Part shown: positions 25,518 to 34,284 of the stretch, piece after piece
Position numbering within the stretch: position 1 is the first letter of the stretch
Layout: every line of letters begins with the position of its first letter
Assembly: GCF_003253745.1 (NCBI RefSeq)
Contig: NZ_MZXV01000034.1
Span: forward strand, 1 to 53,640
Origin: Mesorhizobium kowhaii
GTDB lineage: Bacteria > Pseudomonadota > Alphaproteobacteria > Rhizobiales > Rhizobiaceae
Length of the DNA stretch: 53,640 bases
Direction: 5' to 3'
The notes under the pieces: model-generated
Databases searched by the model: none
The model's input: the letters and a program-made list of their open reading frames with translations, nothing else
Told to the model about the DNA's origin: nothing
Program-made: the position numbers and the translations under genes

Positions 25518-26642
25518 TTAAATGCGTGTGAGAACGATGGTTGGATCGACGTTAGAAAACCCGACGGCGATTGCGTCGCCGATGGAAGGCACCAAGATGC
25601 CGTGGGACGCGATCTTGGCGCTTATTTTTATCCCTCCCTCGACCGCGACTTGGAGGCGATAATGGTCCCCGTGGAAGGCCGCATCTTGCAGCGTGCCACG
25701 CAGGGCGTTGGGCGAGCCGGCGCCGAGCGTCACTGCGTCCGGTCGGACCAGCACCGAGACTGAGCTTCCGACCGACGCGTCATAAGGCAGCGGAGCCTGC
25801 ACGATCTGGCCGCCAGAGAGTCTAACAGTCGCCTGGTTATCACTCAGACCGGTGATCTTGCCCTCAAGGAGGTTTGCGTCTCCGAGAAACGAGGCCACAA
25901 AGCTGTTGGCCGGCCTGCGATAAATTTCCTCGGGTGGTCCAATTTGGACGAGCCGGCCGTCCTTCAACACCGCAATGCGGTCCGACATGGTCAACGCTTC
26001 ATGCTGATCATGCGTGACGTAAACGAATGTCATACCGAGAGTTCGGTGTATCTCGCGAAACTCCCTCTGCATGCTATCGCGCAATCCGCGGTCTAGCGCA
26101 CCAAGCGGCTCGTCCATCAGCACTATCTTTGGGCGGTACACGAGCGCGCGGGCGAGCGCCACGCGCTGCTGCTGGCCTCCGGACAGCTGCGTCGTTCGCC
26201 GTTTGCCCAAGCCGGTCAGATGGACAAGGTCAAGTGCCTCATGCACTCGCCTGTCGATTTCTTGGCGATGTAGCTTCCTCAACTTCAGAGGAAAGGCGAT
26301 GTTTTCATGCACCGTCATTTGCGGGAACAAGGCATAGCTTTGGAACACGACCCCAAGTTCCCGTCGGTGCGGGGCCAGCGCTGTCACGTCCTTCCCATCG
26401 ATCAGTATCTGGCCGTTCGATGGGTACTGAAACCCAGCAATGAGCATAAGCGTCGTCGTCTTACCTGAGCCACTCGGCCCGAGCAGTGTCAAAAACTCAC
26501 CTCGCCTCACATCCAGCGACAGGTCATGCAGGATTGTCTGCATCCGGCCATAGCTCATGCTGAGATTGCGCAGCGACACGATGTTGTCGGCCCCGTCTTG
26601 GCCGACCTCAGGTATCTTTGCAAAGGGAGTCGACGCACCCAT
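25518..26642 (-). CDS. ABC importer ATPase (PotA-type)
   Basis: This 374-residue ATPase has Walker A GPSGSGKTTT, Q-loop VFQSYALFP, signature LSGGQQQRV, Walker B VLMDEPLGALD and H-loop VTHDQHEA. A C-terminal TOBE domain (about 285-370) is present, as in PotA/MalK-type ATPases. It energises the transporter encoded downstream. ATG 26642 is chosen; a TTG lies directly before it. It follows the FAH-family gene by 11 bp, so the minus-strand operon order is FAH enzyme, ATPase, binding protein, permease, permease, HisD-like enzyme. Confidence 0.9.
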   Translation of the reverse strand: MGASTPFAKIPEVGQDGADNIVSLRNLSMSYGRMQTILHDLSLDVRRGEFLTLLGPSGSGKTTTLMLIAGFQYPSNGQILIDGKDVTALAPHRRELGVVFQSYALFPQMTVHENIAFPLKLRKLHRQEIDRRVHEALDLVHLTGLGKRRTTQLSGGQQQRVALARALVYRPKIVLMDEPLGALDRGLRDSMQREFREIHRTLGMTFVYVTHDQHEALTMSDRIAVLKDGRLVQIGPPEEIYRRPANSFVASFLGDANLLEGKITGLSDNQATVRLSGGQIVQAPLPYDASVGSSVSVLVRPDAVTLGAGSPNALRGTLQDAAFHGDHYRLQVAVEGGIKISAKIASHGILVPSIGDAIAVGFSNVDPTIVLTRI

Positions 26643-26653
26643 CAAACGTACAC

Positions 26654-27634
26654 TCAGGTCCGGATATCGACAGGGTTGGAGAGCTCACCGAGACCCGCGA
26701 TAGTAATGCGCACAGGACCGCCCAGGCGATGGATATCGGTCGAGGCAAGCGGCACCTCTCCTTCCTCGCCACCCGGCGCCGAAGCCGTCCCCATGGAGAC
26801 GACATCGCCAGGAAGCAAAGTCGTGTAGCGGGAAATCACCTCGAGGACTTCCGGCACGTAGTACGTCAGGTTTTTTGTATTGTCGCTGAACAGAAGCTTG
26901 CCGCCGACGTGAATGGCTACGTCAAGGTTATGCGGGTCGGCGATCTCGTCGCGCGTCACAAGCCACGGACCCAACGGGGCGAAAGTATCGGCGCTCTTAT
27001 ATCGACCCGAGTAGGACGTATAGCTCTCGATCATCTTGAGTCCACCATTCCCATCAGGCATGGCCTCGCGATAGTGGAATGTGTCCTCCTCACGCAGCGA
27101 GGCCGACGTAACGTCGTTATGGATGGTGTATCCGAACACGTGATCATAGGCGTCCTTCGCCTTGATACGACTTGCCGTGCGGCCAATCACAACAGCGAGT
27201 TCAGGCTCGGAGTAGGTCAGCCCGTAGTCCGGGTAGAGCACGATCGAGCCGCCGCTCCCGACCAAGGATGTGTGCGACTTCAGGAAGAAAGTCGTAGATT
27301 TCGGCCGCTTCATGATCGTTTCAGAAAAGGCGGTATTGTTGTTGGGCACGCAAGCGATCTTCGAGGGCTTGCGAACCGGCGGATGCCACGTGATCTCATC
27401 GGCCGCATAGCCTTTTCCAGCATAACCGCCATTAAGGCTCTGCCGAAGGGTTGCTATCTCTTCGAGCGCCTTTGGCCCGGCTTCAATTAGTGCCTGCATG
27501 TCGCCCGAGGTGGTCGCATCGCTCGGGGCGCCACCTTTACCAGCCATTGCCTCGGCGAGGTCATGGACCCGGCCTACCTCATCCACAAAGCCAACACGAT
27601 CAACTCCCGCGGCCCGAAAACTAGCTAATTTCAT
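26654..27634 (-). CDS. Fumarylacetoacetate hydrolase family enzyme
   Basis: This 326-residue enzyme of the FAH superfamily comprises metal-dependent C-C hydrolases, isomerases, decarboxylases and dehydratases. The metal ligands lie in YSEPELAVVIGR (E-x-E) and the downstream HNDVTSASLRE region; the basic segment KRPKSTTFFLKSHTSLVG and the end GDVVSMGTASAPG are typical. The short N-terminal FAA_hydrolase_N domain is present. It is the first gene of the minus-strand operon, with its ATG facing the divergent DUF6282 gene. It probably processes the product of the imported compound. Reaction type cannot be read from sequence. Confidence 0.82.
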   Translation of the reverse strand: MKLASFRAAGVDRVGFVDEVGRVHDLAEAMAGKGGAPSDATTSGDMQALIEAGPKALEEIATLRQSLNGGYAGKGYAADEITWHPPVRKPSKIACVPNNNTAFSETIMKRPKSTTFFLKSHTSLVGSGGSIVLYPDYGLTYSEPELAVVIGRTASRIKAKDAYDHVFGYTIHNDVTSASLREEDTFHYREAMPDGNGGLKMIESYTSYSGRYKSADTFAPLGPWLVTRDEIADPHNLDVAIHVGGKLLFSDNTKNLTYYVPEVLEVISRYTTLLPGDVVSMGTASAPGGEEGEVPLASTDIHRLGGPVRITIAGLGELSNPVDIRT

Positions 27635-27750
27635 TGCTCATAACCTCCAAGTTTCGTTTCATATCGCAGAACGTCGTTTTACAGTCAAGTACGGTTCTTG
27701 CGAATTATTTTCGTTTGTGCGATCGTGGCGGCAACGTTTGGAGATCCCGT
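27635..27750. promoter_or_regulatory. Divergent promoter region of the catabolic locus
   Basis: 116 bp separate the two divergent operons. The region is AT-rich compared with its flanks and contains an imperfect inverted pair GTTTC...GAAC (about 27655-27680) that could be an IclR-type site. The downstream plus-strand start ATG 27751 has GGAG 8 bases before it. No clear -35/-10 pair could be fixed. Confidence 0.35.
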
Positions 27751-28707
27751 ATGGCGATAAGTGACCTAGAAACTGACGGCGGCAAAATCCGAGTTTCGGA
27801 TAAAGTCCGAGAACTCCTGGTGGGCGCTATTGACCTGCATTGTCATAGCGGCCCGTCCATGATGCGGCGGCAACTCGACCACATAGACGCGATGAAAGAG
27901 GCGGCCGCAGCCGGGTTCGAAGCGGTGGTTATGAAGGACCACTACTATTGCACTGCCCCAACGGCTCGGCTGATCCGAAACAAGTATTCTGAGCCCACCG
28001 TGATGCTGGGTGGCATAGTGCTTAACAACGCAGTTGGCGGGCTAAACCCTTACGCGGTCGAGCACGCGGCCGCCCATGGGGTAAGGATTGTCTGGTTACC
28101 GACGCTCGATGCCGAGAACCACATCCGCGCTCAACAGGGTGTTCCCCCGGAAAAGGCTTTCCCGAAACGTCGCCCCGGCGCGCTAACGGCCCGCCCGGTA
28201 ATGCTATTCGACGGGTCCGGACAGATTCGAGACGAACTGAAACACATCTGCGACATAGCCGCGAGCAGCGATCTTGTTCTGTCTGCAGGCCATGTTCACT
28301 ATGATGAGGCTTTTCGTATTTTTGAAGAAGCCCGGAAAAGAGGCGTCAGCCGCTTTGTCATGAGCCACCCGGACTTCATCCTGGGCGCTTCGATGGCCGA
28401 CATCAGAAGCTTGGCCGAATGGGGCGTGACGATCGAGCACTCGATCTGTATGTGGTTCGGCGGTCCAGACGATGTTCTGTATGACAGGCATGACCTTGCA
28501 GCGTTCATTGAGGCTGGCGGATTGCGGGGAACCATTTTCGGCTCCGATCTGGGCCAGTTCGGGAACCCTACACCGGTTCAAGGTTTTGCCTCCATGGTTG
28601 GTTTGCTGCTCGATTCTGGCTACGGCGACGCGGATATCCGAGCCATGGTCGGTGGAAATGCCAGAGTCCTGCTCGGCGAGCCCGACCGCGGCATAAAGGC
28701 AACATAG
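27751..28707 (+). CDS. DUF6282-like metal-dependent hydrolase (amidohydrolase fold)
   Basis: This 318-residue protein is of the amidohydrolase-like TIM-barrel type. Metal-site motifs are AIDLHCHSGPS (HxH), VMKDHYY, LVLSAGHVHYDE, RFVMSHPDF and FGSDLGQFG (terminal Asp). The closest recognisable group is the DUF6282 family, for which I know no assigned reaction. The ATG at 27751 with GGAGATCCCGT upstream is chosen over the open frame reaching back to 27634, which overlaps the opposite gene's start. It is the first gene of the plus-strand operon, 16 bp before the IclR gene. Hydrolysis of an amide or lactone intermediate is a reasonable guess only. Confidence 0.7.
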   Translation: MAISDLETDGGKIRVSDKVRELLVGAIDLHCHSGPSMMRRQLDHIDAMKEAAAAGFEAVVMKDHYYCTAPTARLIRNKYSEPTVMLGGIVLNNAVGGLNPYAVEHAAAHGVRIVWLPTLDAENHIRAQQGVPPEKAFPKRRPGALTARPVMLFDGSGQIRDELKHICDIAASSDLVLSAGHVHYDEAFRIFEEARKRGVSRFVMSHPDFILGASMADIRSLAEWGVTIEHSICMWFGGPDDVLYDRHDLAAFIEAGGLRGTIFGSDLGQFGNPTPVQGFASMVGLLLDSGYGDADIRAMVGGNARVLLGEPDRGIKAT

Positions 28708-28723
28708 GGAAGTGGTGATCGCC

Positions 28724-29548
28724 ATGGCGCAGGATGAATCAGTCTCTGGCGTTAAGTCGGTGAAGCTTGCCTTCCGCGTGCTAGAGGGAGTGTCTGCTGC
28801 CGGCGCCAGCGTTGGCGTAAGCGAACTGGCGGACGCCCTCAAGACAACCAAAGGCACCGTTTTCCGACACCTCCAGACTCTAATGGATCTTGGCTACGTG
28901 TCGCAGGACGCCCAGACCGCGCGCTACAGCCTCGGCATGCGTGCACAACTTCTAAGCCAAGGTGCCGGGCGTGTAGATATTATGGTGACGGCCGAGGCCG
29001 AGGCAAAGGCGCTCCGCGACGAAGTCGGTGAGACCTGCGTGGTCTCGCTAATCAACTCGAAGTCGGTTGTCGTGGCGACGACAGCGCTTGCACGTGCCGC
29101 AATCGAGATCGGCGTAAGACCGGGCAGCGACCTGTCCTTGCATTCTACCGCGCAGGGCAAGATCGCGCTGGCCTTCAGTCGCCACCCGCTCCTGAAGCGC
29201 GCCTTGGCGAACGGGCTTGAACGCTACAGCGAAACGACGATTTGCGATGCAGCCGCGCTACGCGAGGAGATCGACCGAATCCGACGGCAGGGATACGCGC
29301 TGGCACCCGAAGAGTCGGCGCGCGGAATCAGTGCGGTTGCTGCCCCAATCTTCGATAATCTCGGCGATGGCATCGCAACGATTGCGATCGTGGGCCTGGC
29401 GCAGTCGATCAAGCATCCTCCAAACCCTCAACATGTGGCTGCGCTTTTGAAGGCGGCAGAGCGAATCTCGCGGAATCTTGGGTTCCGCGTCGAGCCTGAT
29501 GAACACCCTTCCAACACAGACAAGGAAGCGCATGCCCCTCACGCCTAG
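28724..29548 (+). CDS. IclR-family transcriptional regulator
   Basis: This is a 274-residue regulator. The N-terminal winged helix (about 8-70; SVGVSELADALKTTKGTVFRHLQTL) is followed by the IclR effector domain (about 85-255; LINSKSVVVATTALARAAIEIGVRPGSDLSLHSTAQGKIAL, GISAVAAPIFD). ATG 28724 is used; GTG 28712 is an alternative four codons upstream. It lies inside the plus-strand operon, 16 bp after the DUF6282 gene and overlapping the next gene by 17 bp. It probably controls the divergent promoters at about 27.7 kb in response to a pathway acid; this is by analogy with PcaR/KdgR-like members. Confidence 0.88.
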   Translation: MAQDESVSGVKSVKLAFRVLEGVSAAGASVGVSELADALKTTKGTVFRHLQTLMDLGYVSQDAQTARYSLGMRAQLLSQGAGRVDIMVTAEAEAKALRDEVGETCVVSLINSKSVVVATTALARAAIEIGVRPGSDLSLHSTAQGKIALAFSRHPLLKRALANGLERYSETTICDAAALREEIDRIRRQGYALAPEESARGISAVAAPIFDNLGDGIATIAIVGLAQSIKHPPNPQHVAALLKAAERISRNLGFRVEPDEHPSNTDKEAHAPHA

Positions 29549-30437
29549 TTCCGAAGTCTTCATCACCTGCGCCGTGACCGGTGCCGGTGACAGCGTCGTG
29601 CGCTCCGACAAGGTCCCAGTCACGCCCGTGCAGATTGCAGAGGCTGCAATCGAGGCAGCGCAAGCGGGCGCCGCGATAGCGCATATTCATGTGCGCGACC
29701 CGGCTACGGGCAAGGCCGCGCGCGACGTCCAGCTTTATCGGGAGGTCGTAGACCATATCCGCGCGTCGGGAGTTGATCTCGTGCTTAATCTGACAGGGGG
29801 CATGGGTGGTGACATGACGATGGGACCGCCGGAAAAACCTCTGCCGCCGATTGGTTCCCGAACAGACATGGCCGGCGCGACCGAACGGCTGGCTCATGTG
29901 AAGGCGCTCCTCCCCGAAATCTGCACGATCGATTGCGGCAGCATGAATTTCGGCAACGGGGACACGGTCATGATCAACACGCCCGACACCCTTGCCGAGA
30001 TGGCCCGTAGCATTCAGGCATTAGGTGTGCGGCCGGAGATTGAGATCTTCGAAGCAGGGCACTTGCGTCTCGCCGAACACCTGGTTCAGCAGGGCATAAT
30101 CGACGACCCGGTCACGGTTCAGTTGTGCATGGGAATACCGTGGGGCATCCCGGACGATTTGAACAGTTTCATGGCGCTCCTCAATAATTTGCCCAAATCC
30201 TGGATCTTTTCCGCCTTCTCGATCGGCCGAAACCAGTTCCCCTACGCGATGCTGGCGTTGTTAGCAGGCGGCAACATCCGCGTCGGCCTGGAGGACAACC
30301 TTTGGCTCAAGCGCGGCGTGCTGGCGACAAACAAAGACCTCGTCGAACAAGCTGTTGCAATTGCCCACACGGCTAACGCGCGCATCCTTGGACCATCCGA
30401 AGTGCGCAAAAAGCTCAAGCTCACGAAACGTTGGTAA
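29532..30437 (+). CDS. BKACE family beta-keto acid cleavage enzyme (dehydrocarnitine cleavage-like)
   Basis: This 301-residue TIM-barrel enzyme of the 3-keto-5-aminohexanoate cleavage enzyme family (DUF849/BKACE) condenses a beta-keto acid with acetyl-CoA to give acetoacetate plus a new CoA ester. Zinc-site residues are AHIHVRDP (His, His) and the late Glu in RVGLEDN; TCAVTGAG and NLTGGMGG are typical. It starts inside the end of the IclR gene (AAGGAAG before ATG 29532) and is followed 11 bp later by a hotdog thioesterase. A BKACE next to such a thioesterase is the arrangement known from L-carnitine degradation, where dehydrocarnitine is the substrate. The L-carnitine dehydrogenase gene is not in the window, so the substrate remains open. 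Confidence 0.82.
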   Translation: MPLTPSSEVFITCAVTGAGDSVVRSDKVPVTPVQIAEAAIEAAQAGAAIAHIHVRDPATGKAARDVQLYREVVDHIRASGVDLVLNLTGGMGGDMTMGPPEKPLPPIGSRTDMAGATERLAHVKALLPEICTIDCGSMNFGNGDTVMINTPDTLAEMARSIQALGVRPEIEIFEAGHLRLAEHLVQQGIIDDPVTVQLCMGIPWGIPDDLNSFMALLNNLPKSWIFSAFSIGRNQFPYAMLALLAGGNIRVGLEDNLWLKRGVLATNKDLVEQAVAIAHTANARILGPSEVRKKLKLTKRW

Positions 30438-30448
30438 AGCGACATTCC

Positions 30449-30934
30449 ATGCCCATCCTCACCCCCTTCGTCTCTCGTGCCATGAGCATCGAGAAGGACT
30501 GGATCGATTACAACGGCCATCTCAACATGGCCTACTACAACGTGCTGTTCGATCGCTGCTCTGATGAAGCCTTGGAAAAAATGGGCATGGGGCCGGATTA
30601 TGTGAAGCAACGGCGGCTCACCATCTACACCGCGGAAGTCCATGTCTGTTATGTGCAGGAGCTGCATCTCGACCACAAGGTCGGGGTCTCCTTTCAGCTC
30701 ATCGACCATGATGACAAGCGGTTGAGAGCGTACCAGGAAATCCGCCATGTCGATGGCTGGCTGGCCGCAACCTCCGAAACGCTTTCGCTGCATGTCGACG
30801 TGTCAGGCCCGAAGGTGGCGCCCTTCCCCGCCGATGTACTTGCCAAGGTCGAAGCCATGCGCGCCGCCCACGCGACCCTGCCGATGCCCGAGCGTGCCGG
30901 GCGCTCGATCGGCATTCGCCGCAGGACAGCTTGA
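30449..30934 (+). CDS. Hotdog-fold acyl-CoA thioesterase (betainyl-CoA thioesterase-like)
   Basis: This 161-residue 4HBT-type thioesterase has the catalytic motif DYNGHLNMAYYNVLFDR (Asp/His/Asn region, about residues 17-33) and the central strand YTAEVHVCYVQEL. It hydrolyses the CoA ester released by the upstream BKACE enzyme and so recovers CoA. The ATG at 30449 is used; a TTG 18 bases upstream overlaps the BKACE stop. In carnitine operons the equivalent enzyme acts on betainyl-CoA; that substrate is inferred only from synteny. It is the last intact gene before the truncated FAH-like gene and the Tn3-family element. Confidence 0.82.
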   Translation: MPILTPFVSRAMSIEKDWIDYNGHLNMAYYNVLFDRCSDEALEKMGMGPDYVKQRRLTIYTAEVHVCYVQELHLDHKVGVSFQLIDHDDKRLRAYQEIRHVDGWLAATSETLSLHVDVSGPKVAPFPADVLAKVEAMRAAHATLPMPERAGRSIGIRRRTA

Positions 30935-31009
30935 CCACAGTTACAACAAGAGTCGCGCTTGCGGTTCTTTGTGAGAGGCATCCAACAAGACCAATTGCGG
31001 AGTTGCAAC

Positions 31010-31147
31010 ATGAGCGCGGAACGCCTCGCTACTTTCACCATCGGCGGCAGAGCGCGCTACGGTGCGGTCACCGGCAAGGGCGTCGTCGATCTGGGGGTCG
31101 GAACAAGAACTGTTCCCAGCGACACGCTAACGTCGAACGGAGCATGA
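31010..31147 (+). pseudogene. Second FAH-family gene, N-terminus only, cut by Tn3-family element
   Basis: From ATG 31010 the frame gives MSAERLATFTIGGRARYGAV and then TGKGVVDL, a typical start of FAH-family proteins. At 31094 the sequence enters the transposon's left inverted repeat, adding meaningless residues to a stop at 31147. The remainder of the gene is not found on the other side of the transposon. It follows the thioesterase by 75 bp and was probably the next gene of the same operon. Confidence 0.65.
31094..31139 (+). repeat. Left inverted repeat of the Tn3-family element
   Basis: Begins GGGGTCGGAACAAGAACT and runs to GTCGAACG. It differs from the right repeat at only a few positions (T/C at base 18, a three-base block at 25-27, C/G at 38). 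Confidence 0.9.
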
Positions 31148-31150
31148 ACG

Positions 31151-34126
31151 TCATGCGGCGTGGCGTAACCGAGCCGGAAGTCTGAGCGACCGGAAGCCTT
31201 CAGGCATCTGATGTTCTGCATCCCAGGTGTAGATGCCGGTCAGATTGATGTGTTCCCAGCTCAGCGGCGAGACGTGCTTGAGCAGATGATCCGGAATCTC
31301 GCGGTGCATTTTGCGCAAGTGGGTGACGGCCCGTTCGAAATAGACCGTATTCCAATGCACGATCGCGCTAACGACGAGATTGAGGCCGGAGGCGCGGAAT
31401 GCCTGGCTTTCGAATGATCGGTCGCGGATTTCGCCGCGCTCGTGGAAGAAGACAGCGCGCTTCAGCTTATGCGCAGCTTCGCCCTTGTTGAGGCCGGCTT
31501 GGCAGCGCCGACGCAATATCGGACTTGAGTACCATTCGATCATGAACAGCGATCGCTCGATCCGACCGAGTTCCCGTAGCGCCCTTGCGAGCTGGCTTTC
31601 CTTCGGAGATGCGGACAGCTTCTTCAGGATCGTAGACGGCACCACGGATCGCGTCGTGACCGACGCCGCCAGATGGAGCAGATCGTCCCAATGGTCGAGA
31701 ATCAAAGTGGTGTTGATCGGCGCCCCGATGTGGTTCGACAGCGCCGGATATGCGTCGCCTTTCTCGAATGTGTGGAACTTCCGATCTTTGAGATTGCGCA
31801 GTCTCGGTGCGAACCGCTTGCCGATCAGGGCGAACAGCCCGAATACGTGATCACTCGCGCCGCCCGTATCGGTAAAGTGTTCCTGGATCTCGAGGACCGT
31901 GTCCTGATCGAATAGCCCATCGAGCACGTAGGCCGCCTCGCTTTCGGTCGGACTGATGGGCAGAATGCTGAAGTAGCCATACTGATCGGAAAGATGGCTG
32001 TAGAATTTCGATCCGGGTTCGCTGCCGTAATGCAAATTGATGTCGCCGCGCTTTGCGGCTCGATCGCTCGCGCGGAAGAATTGGCCATCGGACGATGAGG
32101 TTGTTCCGTTGCCCCACAGTCGAGAATGCGGATGGCGGGTGTGTGCATCGGTGATACATACTTGCGCCGCGCGATAGGTCTCCGACCGAGCGTGGAAGGT
32201 GCGCATCCAGCCGATCTGGTGAGCGCTGATTCCTTTGGACGCGCTCGCCATTCGCTTCGGACCGAGGTTTGTCGCATCGGCCAGCACGCCGGCCAGCATG
32301 GCCGAGACATTCCTCGGAGTGTCACCCGTGCGAACATGCGTGAAGCAGTCCGCAAAGCCGGTCCATTCGTGCACATCCCGCAGAAGGTCCGGCACCTCGA
32401 CCAACGGATAAAGCTCGCTGATCTCGGCGTTCAGTTCCTCGGCCGCCGCCGGAACCTCGCCAGCCGTTGGCGTCACGATCAACGTGCCGGCTTCAAGACG
32501 AACACCTTCGAGCTTTCCGGACCGTGCTCTGTGCGCGAGGCGCTTCAGGTTGAAGTCGAGCATCTGACGCGCTTCGGCAAGCCACTGCGCGCCGTCACCT
32601 TGGACGCCCAGCCCGAGGCGGTCCTCCTCCTTCATGGTGGTGAATGTTGACCGCGGCATAAGATGCTCGTCGATCGGCCGGAAGGATCGGCTGCCATCGA
32701 CCCAGATGTCCGCAGATCTAAGCCGGTCCCGCAAAGCCGCGAGCGTTGCAATCTCATAGAGACGGCGATCGGGCTTCTCCTGCCCGAGGATTAGCCGTCG
32801 ATCAGCTTGGCTGAGGTGGGTGACCGGGACGCGATCCGGAAGGGTCCGCCACTTCTCGGCATAGAGCCGTTTCAGCAGCGAAATCGCCGCAAGAAGGGGA
32901 TCGTGGCGGCGCGCTGAGCGGAACGTGAACGCCTGCAGGAACGCACCGGCATATTTGTTGACGGTCGCATATTGCTCGGCCGCCAAGGTCAATGGCGACG
33001 CCTCATTGTCTTCGACCATCGACTCAAGCTCAGGCTTCATCCGAAGCAACCGGTGCCACCCAACTTCCTGATCGAGAACCTCCAATGCGTTCCGGCCATA
33101 ATCGTTCGCGGACTGCATGGCTGTGATCGTATCCAGGAACATGCGCAGTGCCTTGGCGGTATCCGGCCTGCAGTCCATGTGCCGCTGCTTCTTGCGGTTA
33201 TTGGCTTGCGAGAACAACCGACCTATCAGCTTGATGAACATCGACACTGCATCGTCGGTGAGCTTCTGGCCGAGCTTGATAATCTGCGCCACGATCAGCG
33301 CGTGTCGACGGCTGGCATTGAAGTCGTTGGCCAGCCATGCCGGTGTGGCGTTGCCCTCACGGATCATCTGATCCCATCGTCCAGATGGTATGCGCACCTG
33401 CAATTTCGCGTCGATTTCCAGGTTGCGCAGGAAGGCAATGCGTTCTGTCAGCCCGACTAGGTTTGACGCACCTGGCGCTTCTGGCGCCGAGCGCAGCCAA
33501 TGAAAGCGCGTCTGGCCGAGGGCCGGGTCAACCTCCAACAGCCTGTCCAGTGACGCAAGCCGATCAGGCGAGATACCCTCGATAAGTTCTTTCTCAGCCC
33601 GTCGGCGAGCTATCGCGCGACCGCCGAGGCCGATCTTCTCGATGGAATGCAGCGAAGGCAGGAGTGCGTTTCGTTTCCGGAACTCCGCAATGACTGCTGT
33701 CGCGATCGGCAACCCGTGATCGCCGTTGGCCGCCGCATCGATTGCAGCCACAAGTGCGGCGCGGCGATCGTCTCTAGATGCAGTCCGGAGCCCGAGGTAA
33801 GCCATCAACGATCGGCTGTGATCGAAACGCGTCTGTACTCGATGCGCATAGAAGGCGTAGAGGCGCGCGTCGATACCGAGCTGCTCCGCAAGATAGTTGA
33901 TCACAGCCGCAGGTGGCTGCTCGTTGTCCCACAAAAGCCGCCCTGTTTGTCGCATCGTGCAGAGTTGAACGGCGAAGCCCAGCTTGTTCTGCGGTCGCCG
34001 GCGGAGTTCGCATTCCAATCTATCTGCCGGGTCCAGAGTAAAGTGACTGATCAGACTATCCTCGTCCGTCGCTATGCCCAGCAGTATCGCCGCTTCCTTT
34101 GAACTGACAAGCCGTCTTCTACCCAC
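31151..34126 (-). CDS. tnpA: Tn3-family transposase TnpA
   Basis: This 991-residue replicative transposase has an N-terminal DUF4158-type DNA-binding region (about 1-170, SHFTLDPADRLECELRRRPQNKLGFAVQL). Its C-terminal DDE catalytic domain (about 580-970) shows ADATNLGPKRMA (first Asp), the SDQYGYFSILP/YVLDGL/TDTGGASDHVF segment (second Asp) and AGLNKGEAAHKLKRAVFF (Glu). The start is taken at GTG 34126, preceded by GGGAGAAGG; the frame stays open 28 codons upstream. No frameshift is seen, so it could be active. It nearly fills the element. Confidence 0.92.
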   Translation of the reverse strand: MGRRRLVSSKEAAILLGIATDEDSLISHFTLDPADRLECELRRRPQNKLGFAVQLCTMRQTGRLLWDNEQPPAAVINYLAEQLGIDARLYAFYAHRVQTRFDHSRSLMAYLGLRTASRDDRRAALVAAIDAAANGDHGLPIATAVIAEFRKRNALLPSLHSIEKIGLGGRAIARRRAEKELIEGISPDRLASLDRLLEVDPALGQTRFHWLRSAPEAPGASNLVGLTERIAFLRNLEIDAKLQVRIPSGRWDQMIREGNATPAWLANDFNASRRHALIVAQIIKLGQKLTDDAVSMFIKLIGRLFSQANNRKKQRHMDCRPDTAKALRMFLDTITAMQSANDYGRNALEVLDQEVGWHRLLRMKPELESMVEDNEASPLTLAAEQYATVNKYAGAFLQAFTFRSARRHDPLLAAISLLKRLYAEKWRTLPDRVPVTHLSQADRRLILGQEKPDRRLYEIATLAALRDRLRSADIWVDGSRSFRPIDEHLMPRSTFTTMKEEDRLGLGVQGDGAQWLAEARQMLDFNLKRLAHRARSGKLEGVRLEAGTLIVTPTAGEVPAAAEELNAEISELYPLVEVPDLLRDVHEWTGFADCFTHVRTGDTPRNVSAMLAGVLADATNLGPKRMASASKGISAHQIGWMRTFHARSETYRAAQVCITDAHTRHPHSRLWGNGTTSSSDGQFFRASDRAAKRGDINLHYGSEPGSKFYSHLSDQYGYFSILPISPTESEAAYVLDGLFDQDTVLEIQEHFTDTGGASDHVFGLFALIGKRFAPRLRNLKDRKFHTFEKGDAYPALSNHIGAPINTTLILDHWDDLLHLAASVTTRSVVPSTILKKLSASPKESQLARALRELGRIERSLFMIEWYSSPILRRRCQAGLNKGEAAHKLKRAVFFHERGEIRDRSFESQAFRASGLNLVVSAIVHWNTVYFERAVTHLRKMHREIPDHLLKHVSPLSWEHINLTGIYTWDAEHQMPEGFRSLRLPARLRHAA

Positions 34127-34238
34127 TCGCCTTCTCCCTAGGCACACTAAATTCCTAGGGGAACTGGTTGGCCATCGGCCGGAAGCTTTCAACCAGCCCG
34201 GTGGCTTCATCTACAGATCTATGCGCGTGTTCGCGCTT

Positions 34239-34284
34239 CGTTCGACCTTAGCGTGTCTGCGGGAACGGTTCTTGTTCCGACCCC
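34239..34284 (-). repeat. Right inverted repeat of the Tn3-family element
   Basis: Read on the minus strand it begins GGGGTCGGAACAAGAACC and pairs with the left repeat over about 46 bp; weaker similarity extends a further 7 bp inward. Confidence 0.9.

Larger units (their letters stand above)
31094..34284 (-). mobile_element. Tn3-family transposon carrying only tnpA (3191 bp)
   Basis: The element is bounded by inverted repeats that start GGGGTCGGAACAAGAAC at both ends (31094 rightward; 34284 leftward), with near identity over about 46 bp. It contains one gene, a full-length Tn3-type transposase, and no resolvase, res site or passenger gene, like IS1071-type elements. The 5 bp flanks differ (ATCTG on the left, AGGAA on the right), so there is no target duplication. 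Together with the missing half of the interrupted FAH gene, this points to a deletion or recombination after insertion. Confidence 0.9.
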
